From NCBI GenBank assembly GCA_947095535.1, contig OX352774.1, forward strand, positions 74,090,416 through 74,154,415: a stretch of DNA of 64,000 bases. The letters are read 5' to 3'. A program made the position numbers and the translations under genes. This document shows, in pieces, positions 54,001-64,000 of this stretch (within the stretch, counting starts at the first letter, position 1; each line of letters begins with the position of its first letter). This DNA comes from Poecilobothrus nobilitatus. Its lineage: Eukaryota > Arthropoda > Insecta > Diptera > Dolichopodidae. The notes under the pieces are model-generated. The model saw only the letters and a program-made list of their open reading frames with translations. It was not told the origin of the DNA and ran no database searches.

Positions 54001-56761
54001 TTTTTTTTTTTTTTTGTTTTTCTTATATTATTTTTCTGTTTTATTTTTTTTTTTATTAATGTTAATTTTATTTTATTATTTTTTTATGTTATGTAATAAT
54101 TTTTTCTTTTTATAAATTGTGTGATATATTATATATTTAGTTATAAATGAATTTTCTTATCAGTAACGTAGAATTGAATCTTATATTTTATTTGTAATTA
54201 ATTACTTTTAAATTTTCAATAACTAAAAAAATTGTATTATTAAATTTTGCTCAATTTTCAACCGATTTTTTCTTTCTTGTAAGTAAATAAAATATTAACA
54301 AAAAGTTTTCTTTTAAAATTCTATACTACTTATATAAAACAAAAAAAGTATATAAAATAACTTTACTTACCTTTCTTTTTCTATAAAATTTTAAAAATAT
54401 TTAAACAATTCACAATTATCTTTTTAATTAAATGTATATGTATGTAATTCTTATTAGTTTTTTTTTTTTTTTTTTTAAATAAAATGTAAAATCTTATATA
54501 TAAATCATGTATTATTTTCTATATAGGTGGTTTCTACAATTATTAGGATATGGAAACTAATAATAAAAAAAAAAAAAATATTAAAAGGATATTTAATTTA
54601 AGTTAATTATTTTAAAATTAAAATTTTAATTTATAGATATATATATAAACAATAGAATGATTAAAATGATATATTAAAAATAAATAGATGTATGTAAAAC
54701 ATAAATTTAAGATCATTATTAAGCTTTTATCAAATATTATTCAACGTAATTAAAGTAAAACCTGGTAAAACTATAATAGAGCAATCAAAACTCACTAAAA
54801 AATTCACTTTTTTTTTTTTTTTTTTTTGCAACTATTATAGAAAACAATGTTAAATATAATATATGAACCTTTTTTAACAGTTAAATTAAATTAAAAGTTA
54901 AATTAAACAGCCAAATTAAATTTTAACAGTTTCATTGTTTCATTATGATTTCAGGTTTTATGTATAAAATGTTTTAAAACAATTTAAATTGAAACTTTAA
55001 GTAAAAAAAAAAATAAGGCTTCATAACAAAATTACGATTTTTATTATTTATTATGAATTTTGAATTATCTGAATTTTAAAAAGTTCGAATTTTAATTTTT
55101 TTGAATTTTGGTTGTCCGAATTATGATTATCTAAATTTTGATTTTCTAAATATTACAATAAACCCGAAAACTAATTCTTCACATTTTTGATTAAGGAATT
55201 TTTAAGAGCAGCTTATCAGAAATTAATTAATTAATTTAAATTAATTATTGATTTTTAAAATACAATATTAAATATCATCTACAGAAGTCAGAAGATGGTA
55301 GATATTTTTAGCGAAAATATAAATAAATTTAAATAAATAAATAAATTAAAAATAAGTTAATACATGTTATGTAAAAAGCAACAAAAAAAAAAAAAACTTT
55401 TTTTTAAAGGAGAATTTTTTTTTAATTAAAGTTTTAAGAATTTATTAATTAGGATTTTTCATTCGATTGTAATTAATAATTAATAAAAACAACAGAGAAA
55501 TTGAAAATATCCCAAAAATTGTATTTTTTTTTAAAGATTAAATTTAATTACAAAAACAATTTTTCTTTATAGAAAATTTTGATTCGTTTTTTTTTCTATC
55601 AAAATAAAAAAAAATCTTTTTATATAATTTAAGATTTTATGATTTAAATTTAAAACATTTAAATTATAAAAAAAGAATATTAATTAAATTATAGAAAGTA
55701 ACGTTAATTTAAATAAATTTATCTAAGATTAAAAATAAAATAAATATTAAGAGTACCAAATCAAAATTATTAAACCAAATAACAAGAGATTTTATACATT
55801 ACTCAATACAAAATAAAACTGTATTATTACAAAAAATTAAAATTTTAATAATAAAAAACTGAAGAAAATACTATTAATAAATTTTAATTAAGAAATTATT
55901 GCAAAATTTTAGTAAATTTTTGTGTAATACCAAATAAAAATAAATAGAAAAAAGAATTAAATTAAAATATATACACAAGGTTAAGTAATTAAATTTGAAA
56001 ATTATTATATTTTCAAATTTTAAATATACTTATATTTGAAAATTCATTAATTATAAGAATTAGATAAAAATGATTAATTAAATTTTAATATGGTTAGTTT
56101 TAATTTTGTGGCAACATAAATATATTATAAGACGTTTTAGTTAGCTAATTTTAGATAATGTGATAAATTTCGTAAAAATTTTTTATTTAATTTTTTTTCA
56201 TGAACTTGATCACATTAAATTCTGAATGACTCATTTAATTAATTATATTAGTCATTCATAATTTATTATACTATTGTGAAAAATTAATTTTTAATTGTGG
56301 TAGTAAAATAAATAAAGTAATTATTTAATAAAATTTCCTTTAAAATAAAAACTCTGAATTAAAATTAAAAAAAAAAAATGGAATTTAAAAAAAAAAAAAA
56401 ATTAAAATACTTTTGTTATCTATATTACTGTGTAATTTTAATTGAAAATAAATTATATTTTGTAAAAATTAAAATATTTATTATTATATTTTTTTTTCCA
56501 ATTTTTCTTTCAAATATTTACTATTATATTTTTATGTTAATCCAATAAATTTCATTTCTGATTTTTTTTCTTTTGTACATTAATTTTTACAAATTTAAAA
56601 TGAAATGAAGGATTTAAAATTTTTATATACACATATGTAGTATGGTGCATATACCTATATTTAACTAATATTATTTCAAAAATTCATTTATTATAATGAA
56701 GTTTGAAATTAAATGAATACTTTTTTAAATTAAAACAAAACTTAAAAAAAAAAAATATCAC
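54001..56761. other. Intergenic; 3' flanks of two convergent genes
   Basis: 2.76 kb of extremely AT-rich DNA with homopolymers. No frame of note on either strand. If the centriolar gene downstream has more exons on the minus strand, I could not find them here. Confidence 0.5.
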
Positions 56762-59700
56762 TCACTCATATTTTTGTTGGAACTCCTCTGATGTCTCCTC
56801 TAAATCTTTGTTCTTTCTTAGCATTGATTTCATTTCGCTTTCTAATTTATAAATTTTTTCAGTTTTAAAATCTAATTCAGTCTGAAATTAAAAATTTTAT
56901 GTTTAGAATATATAAAAATTTTAAAAATTTGAAGAATTATTTACAATAATTTTATCTTTTTCATTTTCAATTGTGCTATTAATTGATCTTAAGGCAGTAA
57001 TTTCATTTTTTAAAACATCTAATTCATTTCTTGATGTAGTACGATTTGTATCAAGAGTATTTAAACGTGTTTCAGCATTTTCTAATTGGGTTTCTGCAAT
57101 AGTATACTTATTTTGTAATTCAACTAATGCTTTCTCAGTTTGATCATGCAAAATTCTGAAAAAAAAAAAAAATGTTTTAAGTTTTTTCTGATATTTATGT
57201 ACATATTACTGATAAATTACTTAATTTGATTATATGATGTTTTTAACTTAGAATTTTCATTTTGTAATTCAAAAATACGTTTTTTCAATTCTTCAATTTC
57301 TTCCTTCATTAATACAATATGAGTTTGACCAGGTATTTGAGCAGTTTCTAGTTCTCGCTTTTCTCTTTCTAAATATAAAATTTTATTACTTAATTCTTCA
57401 ATTGCTTCTTTTAATTTTTGTGATTCTTTGTATTGAGTTTCGGTTGAACATTGTAATCGTTCACGTAAGGTATCTCGTTCCATTTTAACACGCTCTAATT
57501 CTGATTTAACAACATCTCGTTCACGCTCTGAACGCAAAACGGCCGCTTGTACAGAATTTGGATAATGATTCGATGCTGTTGTACTTGAAGAACATGGTCG
57601 TGGTGGGAATTGTCTATCATGATACGAATGTGGGTTACAAGGATGACGATTATCATGATGTGATTGTGATTGTTGATATTGTTGACGTAAATCTGTTAAT
57701 TCAGCACGTAAATTACGTAGTTCATCATCTCTTGATTTTATTTGCATTTGTAAAAATTCTAATTCTTTTTCAGATCCTCCTCTATGTATTAAATTTAAAT
57801 ATTCTTTTTGAAAGAAATCTCTTTCAGTTTTTAAACGTATTCGTTCTTCTTCAACTAATTTTCGATCATATTCAGGTCGATAATCTTCACCACCTAAATA
57901 ATAAACAAAATTAAGAAAATGCAAAAAAGAAAACAACAAATAAAAATCATATTAACATACCTCTTTGCACCGATATCAATTTATGTTTGAGTTTTTCATT
58001 TTTTCTCTGCATTCTTTCAATTTCATAAGACATTTCACGCTCCCTAGCCGTTAGCTCATTTAATCTTTCGTGAAGTTTTCTTTTTTCTCCTAAATTACCA
58101 TTATTTGTTTCAATCATAATATCTCCATAACTAATTAAATTAGAATCTTCAAAATTAGTTGGTTGATGAATTTCTTTTTTTAATTTTTGTATTTGTTCAT
58201 GTAGATTATCTATTTCTTGTTCTTTTTCATTAATTTCATCATTTGCTTCTTTTTCAAATGACAATGCTGTACGTTTTAATTCTTCTAATTCATTTTGTAG
58301 TCTTTTATTTTGCTCTACTAAATCTAAAGCTTTTTGCTTTGCTTCATGCATATCATTTTCACATTCGTTTAATTTAACTTGAGTTTCTGTTTTTTCTCTT
58401 TGCAACAATTCTAAATCTTCGGTTAGTGGACCAATATTACGATAACAACAGTCTCTTGCTAATGCTGCTGTTGGACGTCCACCTTGCAGTAATTCATTCA
58501 AACGTCGTATTTCTCGATCTCGTACTTCAACCTGTTATATTAAAAAAAATAGAACAATATAATAAATTCCAAATATAATAAATAAAAATAAGTAATTCAA
58601 ACTTAACACACAATTAAGATTTGAGATTTTATTCTTATTCTACCTTAAATTAAAAATTAATTAAATTTTGATATTATTCTACATATTGTTATTCTAATAT
58701 CTTCAAAAAAAAATATACTACTATTTGCTACTATATATTATCTGTAACTAACAGGAAACTTTTTTCGATTTATTTCCTTCTATTCTTATAATAGACTGCA
58801 AAAAAGGAAATTTAGTTTATTTTTAGCAAAATAGGTTTGTTTTTAAGAATGGTAACCAGCGATTACCACGCGAGCGCATTTTATCATCAATATTGATATA
58901 TAAATATAAAAATAAATATATAAATTCATAATTGTTATTAAAAACATGATAATGATAAAAATTGTACCTTTTTTTTAAACAATATTACTTCATCTGAACG
59001 ATCCTTAAGGTAATTTTGAAATTTTTCTATATCATGAGGTTGTGGTGCAGCATAAGCATCATGTTCACGTGGACTATTATCAAGTAATCCCACACGTCTA
59101 AATAAAATACTATTACATTTCGTACATTTACGTTGATCATGGTGATTAAATTTTGGATTTGGTACATATTCTCCAGAACGTACTGTTGTTACAAAAGCAG
59201 GCCTCTTTGTCATATTTGCTCCATCTTTTTTATTTTTTAATATTTTTGTATCAGAATATTTTATTACTAACTCACGAACTTGATTCTCCAATTCTGCACA
59301 ATGTTCTTCTAGGTAATGCTTATCAGTTTCTAAATTGCGAATTTTTTTCGCATAATCTTTTAAAAAATTTAATTAAAACACAAAATTTTCAAAATGTTTA
59401 TTTAAAATAAAAATAATATGACCTTACTAAACATAGAATTATAAAAATATATATATGCATTTTTAACAGAGTCAATATAAAGTATAACAAAATTGTTACA
59501 TGTATTTTACATAAAGAGTAAATAAATAAATAATAATTGTTAAAAAAATTTTTAAAATAAAATTAGAAACAGAAAGATAATTCAAATTATTTACCACATA
59601 AAGTTTCCTCAAATTTTTCTTTTTGTTTAATTAATTCAGTATTAAGTTCATTGCATTCATTTAATAATCTCGAATTATCACATTTATAAGGCTCAACGCC

Positions 59701-60244
59701 AAGTTCCCAACAAGTTTTTTCCTAAAATTAAATACAGATTTTAATTAAGGAGAAATTCATACATTTTCATGATTAAATTATTTCTAAAAATAAACGTTTC
59801 ATAGGTCAAATGAATCGATTTAATTTTTACACCTGATTGTTTAACTATTGCCTAGTTATGACCTAAATAAAATCTACACAACAAAAATATTTAAATTCAC
59901 TTATTTTGAATTCCATAGGCCAACTTACTTCTAATAGTTCAGAAATTTTCTTCTTAGCATCGCGCAAACTCTCTGTGGTTTTCACCTGTTAACATTAAAA
60001 ATTTTGTGCTTATTTAACTTTATTTTATATGTAATATTAAAATATACATTGTACTGTTTATAATTGAAAGATAATAATAGTCAATAGATTAAAAAAAAAT
60101 AATTAAAATAAATAAACTTGTTATACTAACCAAATCTTCAAAAATACTTGAAACTAATGATAAAGCAGATAATGGTAAAGGTTGAGTATATCCAAGCACA
60201 TCTAATTTTTGTCGTAAATTATTAAAAATTCCATCAATATTCAT
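56762..60244 (-). CDS. Cep135: CEP135/Bld10 (TSGA10-like) centriolar coiled-coil protein
   Basis: Eight exons: 60244-60131, 59985-59929, 59721-59595, 59356-58968, 58531-57961, 57893-57221, 57155-56945, 56881-56762. All junctions keep frame; 753 residues. The N-terminus (FNNLRQKLDVLGYTQPLPLS, then TTESLRDAKKKI and GVEPYKCDNSRLLNECNEL) is the conserved CEP135/TSGA10 head that binds microtubules and other centriole parts. Residues about 160-229 hold CTKCNS and SPREHDAYAAPQPHDIEKF, then VEVRDREIRRLNELLQGGRP and long coiled coil. A His/Pro-rich break (NRHPCNPHSYHD, near 500) is followed by SERERDVVKSELERVKMERD, typical of the family. Role: cartwheel/centriole assembly or sperm flagellum base. The family members I recall are about 700 (TSGA10) to 1050-1140 residues (CEP135, Bld10). 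The TGA overlaps a GTGAGT donor, so the C-terminus may be incomplete. Confidence 0.87.
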
Positions 60245-61073
60245 ATTGAAAAACTAATTTTTAATTAAAACTAACTAAAAATAAAACAATTTAAAAACAC
60301 AATTTTAAATTCAAATTTTCAAAACCATTTAAATTTAACATAAATTAAATCTGTAAACAAACAAACGTCAACTTTTCTGACCAAAACAAAATTTTAATAT
60401 TGCCATCAGTTGTGTCTCTTTATCTTTTCTGCTTCTACAATACACAAAATAACTACAAAAAATGTAAATTTTTTTAAAAATACAAAATAAAATAGTACTA
60501 TAATTATGATAGAACAATCAAAAATTAAGATGTTAATAATATAATCATATAATATTATTGTGAAACTAAATTTAAAATTTAAAAACACAAAATATTAAAA
60601 CCATATTAAAACGTACGAACATTTGTGGATATGTATCTGGTACACAAACCATAAATAATTTTTATTTCGATATATATATACACAAATGTATATAAACAAG
60701 ACTGGAAGAACTTGATGAGATAAGAATATTGCAAATTCAAGTTGTTGCTTAAATAAACCGGCTATTTTTGTTTATAAACTTTTCAATATGTCATTTTTCT
60801 AAAATCCAAATACAATAATAACGTCAATTCGAAAGAAGCCTTTAAAATTTCAATTTACACATTTGTTTTGAGTTTCGTCAGTTATAATTATTTATCTAAA
60901 TAAATTAACTAAAAAGTTACTAAGAAGCTAATTAAAAGTTAAAACAAAATAATATTTCTAATTTTAGTCTAAATAATTTTATTACAAACAAAGGCAAGAT
61001 TTTGAATAAAAATATCTGTGACATCATTTTTTGTATTTAGAACAGTTAAGTAATTGAAAATACATATATCAGC
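60245..61073. promoter_or_regulatory. Shared upstream region of two divergent genes
   Basis: 829 bp between the start codons of the centriolar gene (minus) and the unknown gene (plus). AT-rich; CGATATATATATACAC near 60669 is TATA-like but low complexity. A head-to-head bidirectional promoter is possible; nothing in the sequence proves it. Confidence 0.35.
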
Positions 61074-62860
61074 ATGGTTTTAGAAATATGGGCTCAGGAA
61101 ACAAAGGAATCTACAAACGATTTCAAAATAAATAAAAATCGAAGAAGTATTCCTTTATTCAATTCAAATCAGGAAACAGTTTCTTCAAATGAAAATGGTT
61201 ATCAATCTTTCAATCCTGGGCTTACTGAAAGTACTCAATTTGTAAATAACGCAACAACTGGATTTGCGCGGGATGATTTAAAACTATATAATAACATTTC
61301 CCACTTGAGTTCTAATGGTTATTATGGATATTCTAGTAATCTAGGAAATCAAAATACTTGTACAGATTCAGGGACAATAATGGATATCGATGTAAATAAT
61401 TCAAATCAACAATTTGAAAGAAGAAAACGATGTTTTACCACAACTGATGAAATATCAACTGAAAATTATCAGAAGAAAATCAAATATGGTGATGATGAAT
61501 ATGAAAGTAAGTTTTTCTTTTTAATTTAGCTTATAATATTGTAAACATGATTTTATTAAATAGATTTTCGTCAAACATCTTTTGATCCCAACGGAACTTC
61601 AATTTCATTTAATAATGAAATAAATAAAGAAGATGAATTACATAAATGTTCACAGTTTGAAACAGAAATGATGCAAACAAATGAAGTTGAAATATTACAA
61701 ACAAAATATCCTCCAGTCGACGAAATAAGTAATTATACCAAGAATCATATATTAAATAGCAAGATTTATGATTATTTAGATACTAGTAGATGCATGTCTT
61801 CGCATATGATTTAAAAAAAGATAATTGTTTTAATTAAATAAACAAGTACAAGAAAATTATATGAAACGATATAAATGGAGAACAAATTAAAAGTCTTATT
61901 AAGGAAAATTTGACAACTCCTTATTTAAATATATTTTTGTTTTGGATATCAAGAATACAGCACAAAAATTTGTTGCTTTTAATTAATAATTTGTTTTTAG
62001 CTTTATACTTTTTGAATAAATTATATATTATTATTAAAAAATTAGTAATACTAATAATTTAATTAAACAAAAAAGAAATATTTGTACCTTAAAACTTAGT
62101 TTTACTTAAAATATACAAAATATTAATTACATATGTATATACAAAATGTAAAATAGCAGTACAAGGCACGACACAAAATTAGGTAATATTTGTTTGAATT
62201 GTTTTGTTATAAATTTCTTGATTTGATTGAGTTTTCTTTCAGCTAAATCAGCAAATTCAAAAAAGCATTACTTGAAATAATGTTATTTAAGCATTAATAA
62301 AATATCAGGCTATAGTTTTTTGTATGATATATTTAAAGATATAAATGTCTTAGAAAGTAATTTTGTATTTGATTCTGAACATTTTTATATAACATAAACG
62401 TACTTAATTATTATGTTAAACATGAAATTAGAATTATAATTATTTTTTACAAGCATTCCCTTACAAAAAAATAATTTTATATTAATTTAAAAATATGGAT
62501 GTATATTTATTTTTTATAAATTGGAGAAAAGTTGAAAATCTAATATTTTACTTAATTATTTTAGTTGAAAGATTTTTTTTTTTTCTAATTTAAATTTTTT
62601 CTATATTTACAGAACATTTTACACATTTAAAACAAAAACCATTTACTGAATATAAAATGAAGGAAACTCAAAAAATACATAATAGAAAAAATAAATTTGA
62701 TTTAAACATCTCATATTCTACATGTAATTATAATGAAAACAATAAATTTAAAGAAATTAAAACAAATACAGAAAACTTATTAGAAAATTTATTTTTATTA
62801 ACTCATGGTGGTAGCAATTATCAAATGTGGCAACACTATAATATTAATATAGATTTATAA
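61074..62860 (+). CDS. Unrecognised protein, alternative last exons likely
   Basis: Exon 1 61074-61506 starts MVLEIWAQETKESTNDFK, is rich in Asn, Ser, Gln and Tyr, and has a basic patch FERRKRCFTT that could be a nuclear localisation signal. It ends in phase 1 before GTAAGT. Exon 2 61564-61814 reads NFRQTSFDPNGTSISFNN... and ends at TAA (form of 227 residues). A third coding stretch at 62613-62860, after TTTACAG, is also phase 1 compatible (HFTHLKQKPFTEYKMKETQK, ending HGGSNYQMWQHYNINIDL). It can join exon 1 directly, or exon 2 through an internal GTAATT donor at about 61729. Two or three isoforms are therefore plausible. No family recognised; a germline or regulatory protein of fast evolution is only a guess. 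Confidence 0.6.
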
Positions 62861-64000
62861 AAATGTTATTTACTTATTTTGTATAAATGGTATTAGTTTT
62901 TAAGATAAATTGTTTTAGTACAATGCGATATTTTTTTAAAAGAAAATAAAAAACTAAAATTTAGTACACATCAATTTGAAATAAATTTGAATTATCACAA
63001 TAAATGTAACTATTTTAAATATGTTAAATATTGTAAAAAAAAAAAAATTAGAATTTGTAAAACACGAAATGTTTTTTTTTTATTATATGTAAAAATAAAT
63101 ATTTGAAATGAAATACATAATATATAAGAATTGCATTTTAAATATTTTATGATAACTTATAACTTATCTTCGATATTAAAGTAAGTAGCCTACACTATCT
63201 TCAATACCACACAAAACTATATTATAAGAAAAAATTTAGGAAATAATTCAAAAAGTATTAAAATGAGGAACACAATCTGTGGATTAAAATATTTTGTTTC
63301 AAAGCTTTTCTAAAAGTGCAAAACTACAACAACCAATAACCATTTTTTTTTTTTTTTTTAATCTAAGAAAACTTTCGGTGCGCCCATTTCCTTAAATTTG
63401 TTTTACTCTTTTTTTTCAAGAATAAGATCAAAGTACTTTATTTAAAAAACCTTCATTTTATTTATTTCCTCAAAAAAAAATTATGAAATATCTATATTTA
63501 TTATAATTTTAATGTTAAAAACCTTTAATTACTTCCACTTCCAATAGTAATAGTCATGATCTTTATAGGTTATTGCATTTCTATTTCACCTTTAAATCTA
63601 CTAAAACACTCAATTTTAAAATTATTTTTTTCTTAATACGGGTGTAAATTCATTCAGAAAAAAAATCATTCAATATTATTTTTATTTCCTTTTTTTTTAT
63701 TTCTAGTAAAGTACATATGACTAAAACAATAATGAACTTGACAGATAACAAAGTAATTATTTAATTTAAAATTTAACATTTACTTTCAACATGTTTCAAC
63801 CCATTCACATTACCCGTCATATTTAACATAAAAATAAAAAAAAATGCATTATCAACGACTTATTGAATATTTCTTTTCAAATAAAATGAAAATAAAATAC
63901 ATACCGATGTATGTATGTGTATTTAATATTGATATTTCATTTCAAAGTCATCTCATGTAAGTAAACAAAATACACCTTAAAACAATGTTTAACAATTCAA
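62861..64000. other. Intergenic, no gene seen
   Basis: AT-rich 3' flank (several AATAAA near 62944 and 63000) followed by low-complexity DNA to the end of the window. Confidence 0.5.

Noticed and set aside
57558..57914. Plus-strand open frame of 118 codons
   Set aside because: It is the antisense shadow of exon 6 of the CEP135-like gene.

Overview
This is a very AT-rich animal window, most likely from a brachyceran fly. Three things point that way. There is a cluster of small secreted DUF1091-type genes, a family known mainly from Drosophila and relatives. Repeats end in a motif familiar from fly genomes (runs of CGGA followed by CATCGCTAAATCGACTC and a GGGTATA end). Introns are small, with GTAAGT and polypyrimidine-AG splice sites. 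Roughly 85-90% of the window is intergenic DNA or transposon debris; I found no prokaryotic features and no functional tRNA or rRNA gene.

Positions 1-49400 hold a DUF1091 gene cluster. Nine genes look intact (8533-9183 +, 13472-14145 +, 19978-21296 -, 23500-24178 -, 25403-26179 -, 29570-30250 -, 34715-35365 -, 39825-40467 -, 46855-49375 +) and two are pseudogenes (170-2640 + and 5961-6530 +). Every gene has the same plan: a short first exon that is almost entirely a signal peptide, one phase-0 intron, and a single second exon of about 500-560 nt with four conserved cysteines. The second cysteine always follows an N-glycosylation sequon, N-[SQ]-T-x-[ND]-x-C. By sequence the genes form blocks: A (the first three, + strand), B (19978-26179, three genes, - strand), C (29570-40467, three genes, - strand), and two singletons (13472 and 46855). 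This looks like successive local duplications.

The spaces between these genes are packed with mobile elements. I could define three copies of a TIR/tandem-repeat element (family A); a degenerate hAT transposon with TIRs, a near-perfect 8-bp target duplication and a broken BED-hAT transposase; six copies of a tRNA-derived SINE and one of a second SINE of the same design; several short inverted-repeat elements; and four dispersed repeat families (B, C, E, G). Nesting is clear. A family A copy sits in the hAT, and the hAT sits in a family F repeat. Two different elements broke pseudogene 1. A SINE enlarged one DUF1091 intron.

Positions 50800-64000 are a more ordinary gene neighbourhood: a SANT/trihelix-like fragment (50842-51225 -), a cysteine-rich secreted DUF4789-type protein with eight internal repeats (52256-54000 +, four exons), a CEP135/Bld10-TSGA10-type centriolar coiled-coil gene (56762-60244 -, eight exons found), and, head to head with it, a two- or three-exon gene I do not recognise (61074-62860 +). 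All exon models come from reading splice sites and frame by eye, without transcript data.
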